Assembly (NCBI RefSeq): GCF_020520425.1
Contig: NC_079487.1
Location: 130,594,385 to 130,658,384, forward strand
From: Spinacia oleracea
Lineage: Eukaryota; Streptophyta; Magnoliopsida; Caryophyllales; Amaranthaceae
Length of the DNA: 64,000 nt
Reading direction: 5' to 3'
Part shown: piece by piece, positions 35,401-46,082 of the stretch
Numbering within the stretch: the first letter of the stretch is position 1
Layout: each line of letters begins with the position of its first letter
The notes under the pieces: model-generated
What the model saw: the letters and a program-made list of their open reading frames with translations, nothing else
What the model was told of the DNA's origin: nothing
Databases searched by the model: none
Program-made: the position numbers and the translations under genes

Positions 35401-37123
35401 TTTTTTTTGCCCTTGATAAATCAGATCGGGGTCTAGTTATTTCTCAGTTAATAATAATAATTAATTTTTGGGTCGCCGGAAAATCTCCATTTTCCGGCGG
35501 GGTATTTTTCTGGGTTTTGATTGGAGGGTTGAGATTTGAAGTGGATGATAAAATAATCGGTGTAGAAACTAGAGAGTTTGTGAATGGAGGAAATGGTGCC
35601 AGATTGTGGGATCCCCCACAGAAGTTAAAAACCAGAAGTAGAAGATTGCGTTTCTTGTTTCTATGCGTTATGGGCAATCTTTATTTTACATCTCATAACT
35701 GAATGAGAGAGAGAAGATTTCAATACGGGTAGATGTTTCTGTGAATTAATGGAGTGACAGAGAGGTTTGCAATTATTTATTTATTTTTTTTTATTTTTTT
35801 TTGAATGAGCAGAGAGCCAGAGAGAGATTTGCAATTTGGATTGGATTATTCACATGACGTTGTCCAAATGGCTATTGTTTTTCCCGAATGAGCCACCGGG
35901 AAATCGGAAATGATAAAGGAAATATTCGAACATGTGATCATTAAGTTCAAAACCTCATTTGTTCAAAACAAATTTGTTAAGTGCACATTCATTTACTTTC
36001 ACTTATCCACATTTGTTATAATTGCAACACTCATAATTTGCATCATATTTTAGGCAAGAAGAGAGGTAGTAAAATTTATTTGAAGATATCTAAACTTTTT
36101 TCTAAAATAAGGTGGCCCGTGATATAAATACCATCAGACTTAAATGTCCATATTTTCTTTAACTTTTCATTACTTCTATCTTCACCCATTCCCTGCCACC
36201 GCCACCCACCACTAGTCGACCACTACAACTCCTACGGTCCTACCAACAACATCCCCCGCTAAACTCATAATCATCGCAGTCCAAAAACATCAAAATAAAG
36301 ATAGGCGTTCGAGGATCATAAGATTCATACCCCCCACCTAAGTTCTACAATTTTTAAACGTTATTGGATTAGAGTCGACAATATTTAAGATTGTACTCGA
36401 ACGTGATTTTTCCTTCTCCTCATTCTCCCTCCCAACACAACTCCAATATTCTAACTATCTCTCATTCTCTCTCATTTTTTAAATGGAAAATTCCAACTAC
36501 TGGTTCGTTGGTAGTTTTGTTTCATGGTATTCGGCAACCCATTCTTGTGAAGGATTCTTAACCTTTAATTTACAAGATAATATGTGTTGTATTGTTACTA
36601 TGTTTTAAACTTTTAATTGCGCAAGATACTTCGTAAACGTAATTGATAGAACAGGAAAAACCACCCACGACATATAGCATATTTTTCGGTAAGGTTTTTT
36701 TTTTTTGGCAGAAATTACAAACAGGCAAATGACAAAGAAAAACCACTCACGACATATAGCATATGACCATTCATGGGTAGCATAAGACATAACACTATTA
36801 TGGCTAGATCTACAACTAGGCTCAAAACACAAGAAAAACATGAAATAGTACATGGCTCTACATTACTACAAGACATTAACTAACCGACTCGAAACCTCTA
36901 ACGTTTGCATACTTTTTCTTACGCCCAATTTTGACCTTTAATGACTCTAGTTACCTATTAGAAAAAAGCATAAAAAGTTAATATTTGAAAACTGTATCTT
37001 GAAACGGTTCTAACAAAAACCAACATGAAGATGGTTTTATTTATGTATACTAACGAAAGCCCAGGACCAAGAGAAATACTTACTAGCTTGTACTCCGTAC
37101 ATAAATAGTGCACAAAAGTTATA

Positions 37124-37393
37124 TATTTCTCCCGTTCCCATAAATATCGCACCATGGTTGACTTTTATTCATCTAACACATTACATTGACTCTTAATAAC
37201 CCAAATCGCGTGTAAGCAAAAATTATAAAAAATTGATATTTAGAAAATATATATCGATACAAATCTAACATGAACCTATGTGACTATAATTAAATTTTTT
37301 TACTTATATATGAATCACAAAAATTGGCCAAAGTCGTAGTGTGAATAGTGTAAAAAACCAAATAGTGCTATATTTACTGAACGGATGAAATAT
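37124..37393. mobile_element. Diverged Stowaway-like MITE
   Basis: The left end 'TTCTCCCGTTCCCATAAATA' pairs with the inverse of the right end (TATTTACTGAACGGATGAAA). The ends are less conserved than in the other copies and target duplications are unclear. Confidence 0.55.
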
Positions 37394-37436
37394 ATGAAAC
37401 GGCAACTTTTGTGTAAGACCGTCTTACCGAAAAGAC

Positions 37437-37612
37437 CACTTTAATTGCTTAACTAATTCGTACAATTGCTTAACTAATTAGTTTCAGTGCTTAACTAAAT
37501 TAGTTTCAGTGCTTAACTAAATTAGTTCCATTGTTTAACTAATTGTTTCTCGTGCTTAACTAATTAGTTTGAGTGCTTAACTAATTGATTTTATTGTTTA
37601 ACTTATATGACA
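37437..37612. repeat. Minisatellite, about 7 units of 'TGCTTAACTAATTAGTTT'
   Basis: Variants of GTGCTTAACTAATTAGTTTC recur every 24-25 bases. The array is bounded on both sides by the direct motif TTTTGTGTAAGACCG (about 37406-37420 and 37624-37638). The left copy extends to the palindrome GTAAGACCGTCTTAC. Confidence 0.8.
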
Positions 37613-38767
37613 CTAAGGCGTTCTTTTGTGTAAGACCGCATTATATAAAAGTTTGTATATATGAAACAACTAAAAATGTGAAAATGTATTTCGCAAAAGT
37701 TTGGTTTTTCTTATCCAAAAGCTAGAAAGCCAGAAGATAAAATCAGTACACAGTTAATCCTTGGTCCTTAAGGACCCAGAAACAAGATTAACTTTTACGT
37801 TTTGTGAATTTTGATCAAATTAAGAGCACTGCAAATTGCAAAAGCTTAAAGTTTACACTTGAACAAAGGTAGCTGTTTTACTTTGGGAAATTCGGCAAAT
37901 TCTATACTTAGCTTCTAAGTAGACAAAGCAAATCGAATATGATCAATGGTTCACTGTTTTAGCTATTTATAGCCACAGGCCAATTGGGAGGCACTAGCAA
38001 CTTCTTTTTTTTTTTTAATAAAAAAATATATTTTTTTTAAAATTTTGTTTTTTGTTTTAATTTTTTTTTTTTTTTTAATATCGGTTTATTGATACGTCAA
38101 GATGAGTTCCAAAAGACAACAAGAGCACATCTTTATGTCCACTGACTCGATACATGCCGCTCAATTTTATCAGTTCATGACTTCATGTTGATAGTTTAGT
38201 TACAAATTACAATGAGGAGTACTACGCATGTTACAATAAAAACGAGCGTTTGACCATTTTATTACGAACAAAATTGAATAAAAGCCCTATGTCAAAAAAA
38301 AAAAAAAAAAAAAAAAAAAAACGGCAAAAGGATTTATGTCCGTTTCTATTCAGTTTATTCCCACTTATTTTAGATAAATTAAGTTCGGGTGATATAAATT
38401 TAAGAAAAATAAAGGCTTACAATTATTATGTACAATTTATAAATAAAAATAAATTTTAATAAATACAGAAAAAATAAGTGAAAAATAAGTGATCAAATGA
38501 AACACATCATTAGTTCGATACTCCATACTTCCTCCTCCGATACATTCAAAACAAATTGAATGGGCCAACTGGCCAAGCCTTTCCTTATTAACAAAATGAA
38601 ACCGGCCTTTGCACATTTACTAACCCGAATAATTATATAGATTAATAACACTCCGTATATTGATTTCTTTTCATGTAGTACTATGAAATGTTTTTCTAAT
38701 ATACTTTTTTCCCTTTTTTTTAATACGTGCAATACTTCGACCATTCTCTATTCATATACGCTACTTT

Positions 38768-38950
38768 TTCTTGGTGTTATCACCCAGTTTACTCTTAGGG
38801 TTAATTTATATTCGGGGCGAGTTCTTAGTGGATAGGTTGTAGTCCGCCAGTCCGGCATTTCCCTCCCAATTGTTGTTGCGGGAGATCGAACACGCAATTT
38901 TCCCTACCAAATTCAACCTCAATCACCACCGAACCCATATGCAATTGGCA
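38768..38950 (-). mobile_element. tRNA-derived SINE, copy 3 (inverted)
   Basis: Same family as 7219-7388, on the opposite strand. The B-box inverse GATCGAACACGC and the 3' motif 'GGATAGGTTGTAGTCC' are visible. Flanking repeats CATATACRCTACTTT (38753-38767 and 38951-38965) differ at one base. Confidence 0.82.
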
Positions 38951-39612
38951 CATATACACTACTTTGACCAAATGATTTTAAAAATATAGTCATGTCACTC
39001 GACAATCACGTAAGTAGGTCTTGTAAAATACGTGTCAACACATATACTTACAAAAGTTAACTTTAAATAATTTCTTTTATTTATAAATAGATTATTAGTG
39101 GTTAAGGTAATTCATTGATAATCGTGAAAGATAACCATTGCAAGTAAAAAAAGGAGTGATATGAATCATATGATCATCTAAAGTTGAAATACAAGAAAAA
39201 GACATACTCCGTAGTATATGAAGTGATAAAAGAAGAAATGAGTTTCTTTTTGTATATGTTCAGTGTTCATCAGAATCATCACATAGAAAAGAAAGTGAAA
39301 TCTAAATTAAGTTGGGCCACTTTCTGTGGTCTGAGTTTCCTTAACCGTGGCCCATGGGCTGCAAAAAAGAACAACCAAACCGAATAAAATATGAAGCAAC
39401 TTTTACACCCGGATCCAGGGAAGGAATTTGGTTGCTTAATCATTTGCCCATCGTGCAACCAATTAAATTTAAACCTCTCTAACTTTTGTTCTTCACTTTC
39501 TCTTTTATTTTGTGCTTTCCTTTTGCCTTTTGTTTTGATTCAGATACATTTTGGCGGGCACTAATCCTTATCGTTTACCAGAATCTCCATCTGGTTTTCA
39601 GATATATTTAGA

Positions 39613-40029
39613 GTTAGGTGTACTTAATGTTTAGCCTTGTTCATTTTAATAATTTAAAATAAGCTTAAATGATAAAAATAAGATAAAAAAAATGCACCCG
39701 ATCATGAGCTGATCATCATGGGCCCGGCCCGCTGGCCGACCTGACACGTCCCGAAATTTAGCGGGTTTTGGGCAGCCTATTCCGGCCAAATTTTCGGGCC
39801 CGGTCCGAACTTTTTTTAAAAAGCGGGCTTTGGGCAACGCAAAACAACATTTTTAGTTATAAATTTGACCCGGTCCGAAAATGGCCCGAAACCTGCTAAT
39901 TTTGGCCCGAAATAGTGGGTTTGAGGCACACAAAATTGACCCGGACCGGCCCCGACACAATGGCAGTTTTTATTCTCTCTGCCTGAACCCGGCCCGGCCC
40001 GCATTCAGGTCTAGTTGAGTACACCTAAC
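39613..40029. mobile_element. GC-rich inverted-repeat element
   Basis: GTTAGGTGTACT (39613-39624) and its exact inverse AGTACACCTAAC (40018-40029) bound a segment full of GGGCCCGGCCCG-type tracts. It stands out as strongly GC-rich in AT-rich surroundings. It lies between blocks B and C of unit 1 and is absent from unit 2, so it was probably inserted after the duplication. Confidence 0.6.
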
Positions 40030-40642
40030 TACTTAACACAAGACATATCCGATTAAAAAAAGTCAATACTTAAGTCACTATTTGTATTTTTATCACGTCG
40101 CCTAATTCTATTTTTATCACGTCATCTAACAAAATACCTATTCTATGTTAATTTTAATCTCTCGAACACACAAACAATATGAACTTAGTGGTCGATTAGG
40201 TTGAGAAATTATAAATTTACAAAACTCCAGGATTTGAGGCAAAAATTTATGCATGCCATCAAATAATAAAACAAGACTAAGTACATAGTTGGAAGCCAAC
40301 TTGTCGGCCTTACCGAATTAAAAAAGATCAAATGTTGATCCACAAAACTTTTAGTATGTTTAATTAACAATTATTTAAGTGTTAAGCTATGCACACATAC
40401 CATAATTACATATGGTTTAAGGAATATGGGACCCTTTTGTATTTTTTGTGGGTCCAATTGGGTAATTAGGATTTAGATTTATTAGCTTCACAACATTTAT
40501 ATGCATCCTTCTTCCATGTGACTCTCATGAGTATATTAGGACTTAGGAGTATAATTATTACACATTGATAAGGTATCTTAGACAATACAAGTCGACGTGC
40601 ATTTGAGAATTTTTATTCTATTGTACTAGCGTACTAGCCAAG

Positions 40643-41006
40643 TAAAGATGGTTGTGTGTGGGTAGGGCTTGGGGTCGTGGGCTTGAACCATGTTGAACGG
40701 ATCCGGTCTACAAAGCCCATTATAATCTGGTCGGGTTGTATCATGTTGAAAATTTTAAAATAGGGCTTACATTCGGGTCGAGCCTTAGTGTATAAGCTTA
40801 ATTTTACTAATTTTAGTGTGCTTAATTTGTCGTGTCAGGCCGAGTCGTGTCGTGTCTTGTCATGCTTTTTCCAAAAAAAATGTGGCCCAAGCCTTGCCCA
40901 TAGCCCACGACTTCGTGCTTGTATCTGGCCGTGCTTTTTTCGTGCTCGGTCCGACCGTGCTTTTTTCATATCGAGTCAGGCCGGCCCGACCCACGAACCA
41001 TCTTTA
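40643..41006. mobile_element. hAT-like element with imperfect 8-bp target duplication
   Basis: Ends TAAAGATGGTT and its inverse, with a further GTG-GGGT match. Flanks TAGCCAAG (40635-40642) and TACCCAGG (41007-41014) agree at six of eight bases. The interior has repeated GTCGTGTCGTGTC and GGCCCGAC motifs. It sits between the two duplication units. Confidence 0.65.
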
Positions 41007-42171
41007 TACCCAGGTAAGTGTTTTTTGGATTAAAATCTTTGTACTACTCACGATTCGTCGATAATGGTGTGATTTTTTTGTCTTTTAGTGTTACTAATCA
41101 TTTTATTAAGAAAAGGATCACCTCTTTTAAAAAATATATATAAAAAATAAAATAAAGAACAGAATCTCCAAATTCCCAGAAACGAGTCTGGATTATGTAA
41201 TAAATTAAGATGATTAGTTAAAATCAAATAGGGTGGTGTCTATAATCTAGTATCAAATCTTGTTTATATCATTCACCATTTAGTCTTTTATAATCCTCTC
41301 TACACCATAACAATATATACTTTTAATAATGATTGGCCAATAACCTCAAGTTAAGTAGAGGTATAAAAAAAGCTAAAGCTATGAGTTTGATTTTGCTTAT
41401 CTAAAAGCTAGAAAAGCCAAAAAGATATACCAGTAAATAAACAGTTAATTCTTGGTTCTCAAGGACCCAAATGACCAAAAACTAAATTGACTTTTACATT
41501 TTTGCACTTTGATTGATCAAATTAAGAGCATTTAAACTTGCAAAAGCTTAAAGTTTACACTTGAAAAGCATAAATGATGCTTCTAGGCTCAACAAAGGTA
41601 GCTGCTTTACTTTGGGAAGTTTGATAAATTCCATACTTAGTTCTTAAGTAGATAAGAAACAAAATAAATACACAAATTCTTATTTAAAGATGATGTACAA
41701 TAAATATTACATAACGGAGTAAAATTTACCCAAAATTACCTAGCATTAAAAAAAATCAAAAAGAAAAAGGGATGGATCTTTTTCGCAATTTCACAAAAAA
41801 TTCCAAATTATCAATCCGGAGAAAAATAAAGTTCCCACCAAAAAAATCAATATTAAATCCCGACTACTTGGTAATTTCGGGTATTGTTTTTGGATTTTAA
41901 TTTTAATTAATTAAAATGGTTAAATTATAATTAAGGTTTATTATAATGTTATTAGTGTACAAATTGGTGGAAATACATACTATGATAGCAATTGATATCA
42001 ATTGTTTTAAAACTAGGTAGTAATTGAAAACTTTTAACAATCTAAGTAGTAATTGACAAATTTACTGACAACCTAGATAGTAACTAACAAATTATCCTAA
42101 TAAAAAATATTCTTATTTTTGTGGACGACTCAAATATTGACTATTACTATTATTTTTCCATTATAATATTT

Positions 42172-42606
42172 TTTTTTTGAATGTAAAATCAATTCATTAA
42201 TAAAAAGTCATACGACATCTACAACAGAAATCGAATTTAACAAATACATAACAAATTGAATCAAAAAGAGGTATTCCTTCATCAAAACTATCATCGTTGG
42301 GAAGATCTTGCATTGTGGGACATCTCTCCCACATATCGCTGGAACATACAACCTTTTCGGAGAGACGGTCTAACGATTTGTTGTAGCCGCGAGGACGGTT
42401 TCCATCCGATTCATCTAAGTCAAATTAAAATTTTGATAACTGGTTCAATCTCGTATAATTCTTTATCAACGAACCGAATTCACGACGATACTCCACCAAA
42501 ACTATAATAATACTAAAACCCAAATACTTAACTAATCCCACCATAAGGGAACTTACTACACTCACTAATCCCACCATAGGGGAACTTACTACACTCAAAC
42601 GATGTA
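42172..42606 (-). mobile_element. Retroposon, probably a 5'-truncated LINE 3' end
   Basis: A poly(T) at 42171-42179 (poly(A) on the minus strand) is preceded on that strand by TTTATTAATGAATTGATTTT, a typical plant LINE 3' end. The surrounding CATTATAATATTTTT is duplicated (about 42155-42171 and 42607-42625). Near the far end a 32-35-bp unit with CTAATCCCACCATA is repeated twice (42531-42597). It encodes no complete domain, so a SINE or processed-transcript origin is possible. Confidence 0.6.
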
Positions 42607-43087
42607 GTTTTTCATTATAATATTTTTATGATATAATAAGTATCTCATTTATTAAAGTTGGAATATAAAGTACAAGAAAAAAGACATAAGTAAAATGATA
42701 AAAGAGGGAACTCATTTCTTTTTCTTTTTTTTTTAAAGTGCCGTTTTAATTTAAGTTGGGCCACTTTATGTGGTCCGAGTTTCCTTAACCATGGGCTGCA
42801 GAAAAGAAGAACCAAAACCGAATAAAATATGAAGCAACCTTTACACCCGGATGGCCGGATCCAGGGGAGGGAATTTGGTGTCTAACTCTTCTAATGCTAG
42901 TTATGCCACTATCAACTGCGACACTAATCATTTGCCCATCGTGCAACTTCTTCACTTTTTTTTTGTGATTACTTTATTTTCTTTCACCTTTTTGTTTTGA
43001 TTTGTATATATTTTGGCGGGCTCTAATCCTTTTATTTTCCTTTTGAGTGATTTTTGTTTTCAAGCAATCAAGCATAAATCGATATGT

Positions 43088-43234
43088 TTTTTTTTTGTTT
43101 CTACTACGAGAGTTCCCACCGCATTCGGCGAGTGGACTAATCTCTCATGGAAGTTTGCATGAGTACCTCGATGGGCAGCATCCCTGATTAAGGAGCAAAA
43201 GACCCTTAACCACTCATGTCAACCTCAATTGGTT
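43088..43234 (-). mobile_element. SINE, second family, with 17-bp target duplication
   Basis: Flanked by a perfect AGCATAAATCGATATGT (43071-43087 and 43235-43251). Poly(T) at the left marks the 3' end on the minus strand. The opposite end reads CTAACCAATTGAGGTTGACA on the minus strand, an A-box-like head. A related sequence may occur at about 23200-23330. Confidence 0.8.
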
Positions 43235-43476
43235 AGCATAAATCGATATGTGATGAATATGAAATTGCTGGTAAGAAAACGAGATATGTAGTATATGAAA
43301 CCAACATTTATATATTTTTGTAATATGGAGTCCGATATCAAATACTCAAATTAGGTTAAACTTCTATGTGATTTTCAGATATGCAAATCTCAAATTTTTA
43401 ATTCTAAATCTGTATAAACCAATGCAAACATGGAAAATATGATAAATTTGAGAGAAGTCATATACTACTTCATATA

Positions 43477-43728
43477 CCTCATCCGTTTCAAAAAGATCTT
43501 TACAGTTACTATTTGCACGAACTCCAATGCAATATTAAACTACTAATATATCCAATTTCGTATGTGAAAAAATTATAAAAATTTAATATTTTGAAAATAC
43601 ATACCGAGACCAATCTGACAAGATCTTACATGTAACGTTTTGATGTATATAATAGTGAGAATTTACGGTCAAAGTTTTTATATTTTGGACACATTTTCCA
43701 AATTGTAGAGAACTTTAAAAAACGGAGG
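43477..43728. mobile_element. Stowaway-like MITE
   Basis: CCTCATCCGTTTCAAAAAGA at the left is the inverse of the right end (AAAAAACGGAGG), with TA on both sides (43475-43476, 43729-43730). Confidence 0.72.
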
Positions 43729-44102
43729 TAGGACTTCGTATATTTATTGAATTTAATTACACTTTAGGTCTAATAAAATGAGAACGGCTCACATGCTTTT
43801 AAAAATGGTCAACTTTGAGTTAATTACATACCTAATCCTTCATGACTTCATGTAGCACAAGAGCCGCACAAAAAATCAATCCTTAATTACACTACACACC
43901 TAAATTTATAAATTCACCTAAAAATGTAAATATTGATGGGAGTGGAAAAAGAATTGCCAGTTTTTAAATGTAACTTTTTGAAGGAAAATTCCAAAATAGC
44001 TATTGTACGTCAAATTTAAGACAAAAATTAGGTAAGTTAAATTATTACAACGATATATTTCGGTTTTATCCTGTTGAAGGATGACCAAGTTAAATTGGTC
44101 TT

Positions 44103-44124
44103 TTTTTTTTTTTTTTTGATAGAA
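44103..44124 (-). mobile_element. Minimal poly(A) retroposition scar
   Basis: Only a T-run of about 15 plus GATAGAA lies between two perfect 16-bp copies of AAGTTAAATTGGTCTT (44087-44102, 44125-44140). This is the footprint of target-primed insertion in which almost only the poly(A) tail was copied. Confidence 0.75.
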
Positions 44125-44567
44125 AAGTTAAATTGGTCTTATGTTATAAAGGCTTGCCTAATTCGCTTAAATTAGTTGAGTCTACAAATAAAAACAAGAA
44201 CAAAATAAGTGGAAGATTAGGTTGGGAGAGGAAGTGCTAGACTCCAGAATTTGAGGCAAAAATTTATGCATGCCATATCATATAAAAAGGAAGATCAAGT
44301 ACTTCGTACATATATTGTTGGGAGTTAAAAGCAAAGTTGTCGGCCTTGACAAAATAAAAAGGATCAAATGATAATCCACAAAACTTTTAGTACGTTTAAC
44401 AATTTTTATGTAAGTGTCATTTTTTATTTAAGTATATGTACATATATATACCATAATTATGGTTTAAGGAATATGGGGTCCCTTTTGTACTTTTTTGTGG
44501 GTCCAATTAGATAATTAGGATTTAGGATTTACAAATTTATAAGGTTATTTTTAGAAAATACAAAGTA

Positions 44568-46082
44568 CTCCCTCCGTTTCTTTTTGTTGTATCCGTTTCC
44601 TTTTTAGTCGTTTCATAATGTTGTATCCACTTAGAATCTTTTCTATTTTTGGACATATATTTTTTCCTAAAATACCCTTACATTTCAATCTAATTACCAT
44701 AATACTAAAGATTCTACCCATATTCCCACCTAATTTTCCCCACCCATAATATTTAATCAATTTATTTTCCCAAAAATAATTATTTAATTCATATTACCTT
44801 CCCATCACTTTCACTCTCTCTCCTCCCTCATATTTTCACTCTCTCTCTCCCTCCTGATTTCACGTCCCTCCCTCCCCTCCCTCTTCTGATTTCATTTTCT
44901 CTCTCCTCCCTCAATCTCCGATTCTCCTCCCTCAATCTCCTCCCTCAATTTTTTCACTCTCTCTCCTACCTCAATCTCCTCCCTCAATTTTTTCACTATC
45001 TCTCCTCCCGAAACCTCTCCGCCTTCACCACCACCACCACACCTCCGCCGCCTTTGTGCCTCCACCACCATCTCCGGGAAAAAAAACTCTATATTAAAGC
45101 TTTAGATGGTGAAATTCGACCATAAAAATTCTAGATCTAGAGTTTTCATGGTCGAATTTGACCTCTAAATCTTCAAAATCTTGGATTCATGGTAAAATTG
45201 TTGATTTTTATTTTATTTTGTTGATTTTTTAGGTTCGAATTTGGGTTCGAGTTTTGGGTTTTTTGGGTTTGAATTTCTGGGTTTGAATTTCTGGGTTCGC
45301 GTTCTTGTTTTTTGGGTTCGAATTCTTGAATTTCTGGGATCGAATTGTTGATTTTTTTTTGTTCGATTTAGATTGGGTTTTTGTTGTTGATTTTCCGGGT
45401 TGATTTTTCGAATTTTCTGGGTTGAGTTTTCGAATTTTTCTGGGTTTTTGTTCTTGTATTTTCGATTTTTTCTGGGTTTTTGTTCTTGAGGTTTTGAATT
45501 TTCTGGGTTTTTTATTTTTTGTTGATATTTATGTTCGAATTATTTTCTGGGTTTTTGTTCTTGAGTTTTCGAATTTTCTGGGTTTTTGTTCTTGAGTTTT
45601 TGATTTTTTGTTGATATTTTTGTTCGAATTTCTGGGTTGAGTTATGTTGATTTTTCTGGATTGATTTTTCATGATTTTCTGGGTTGATTTTTCTTGATTT
45701 TTGTTCGAATTGATTTTCTGGGTTGATTTTTCTTGATTTTCTGGGTTGATTTTTTGTTCATATTTTTTTGTTGTTGATTTTTGTTCGAAATTTCTTGTTT
45801 TTTTTTTGTTGATTTTTGTTCGAAATTTCTGGGTCGATTTTTTGTTCATATTTTAGTTCGAATTTTCCGGTATATAAATCCTTTGAGTAAATCTGATTTG
45901 TTTTAGTAATAATAATAAATATCTCCATTGTTTTCTCTCTCCTTCTTTTATTCCAATCACTTACACACAATCATTTCTCTTACACCCAATCATTACACTT
46001 ATATCCATACAAACCAAGATTCTATTTTTCTTAAAAACCCCCCAAGATTCCAAATGGATACAACATTTAGAAATGGAGGGAG
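44568..46082. mobile_element. 1.5-kb Stowaway-like element with captured interior
   Basis: Ends CTCCCTCCGTTTCTTTTTGT / (inverse) CTCCCTCCATTTCTAAATGT, each continuing to TGTATCC, with TA on both sides (44566-44567, 46083-46084). The interior is unusual. There is a CT-rich leader-like tract (44800-45075) with CACCACCACC and CCGCCGCC, then a palindrome (45108-45163), then about 650 bp of degenerate 'TTTTCTGGGTTTTTGTTC' repeats (45230-45850). The minus-strand Lys/Gln/Asn ORF at 45529-45849 is translated repeat and not a gene. Confidence 0.75.
45108..45163. repeat. 28-bp-arm palindrome centred on CTAGATCTAG
   Basis: GGTGAAATTCGACCAT... pairs with ...ATGGTCGAATTTGACC, meeting at TCTAGATCTAGA with three to four mismatches. 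No loop is present. Confidence 0.8.

Larger units (their letters stand above)
37690..40560. repeat. Segmental tandem duplication, unit 1
   Basis: Three collinear blocks match unit 2: A (37697-37930), B (39180-39560) and C (40230-40540). Shared landmarks are CAAAAGCTTAAAGTTTACAC (A), AAGTTGGGCCACTTT and CCGAATAAAATATGAAGCAA (B), and GAGGCAAAAATTTATGCATG with GTTTAAGGAATATGGG (C). Unit 1 alone has the SINE at 38768-38950 and the GC-rich element at 39613-40029. No protein is evident. Confidence 0.75.
41370..44530. repeat. Segmental tandem duplication, unit 2
   Basis: Blocks A' (about 41385-41650), B' (42655-43045) and C' (44235-44525) match unit 1 in the same order and orientation, at offsets of about 3.4-4.0 kb. 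Unit 2 alone contains the retroposon at 42172-42606, the SINE at 43088-43234, the MITE at 43477-43728 and a poly(T) insertion at 44103-44124. Confidence 0.75.

Noticed and set aside
35184-35702. 172-codon plus-strand ORF
   Set aside because: It is antisense to PDAT exon 1 and its leader. The minus strand there encodes the well-conserved PDAT N-terminus, so this is a shadow.
37440-37612. Repeat array considered as a CRISPR-like array
   Set aside because: Units are directly adjacent variants with no unique spacers, and the genome is a plant nuclear one.
38298-38321. Long A-run considered as a retroposon tail
   Set aside because: No flanking direct repeat or body could be identified, so it is treated as a simple homopolymer.
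45529-45849. 106-codon minus-strand ORF rich in K, N, Q, T
   Set aside because: It is translated degenerate TTTTCTGGGTTTTTGTTC repeat; the composition follows the repeat and no fold or family is visible.
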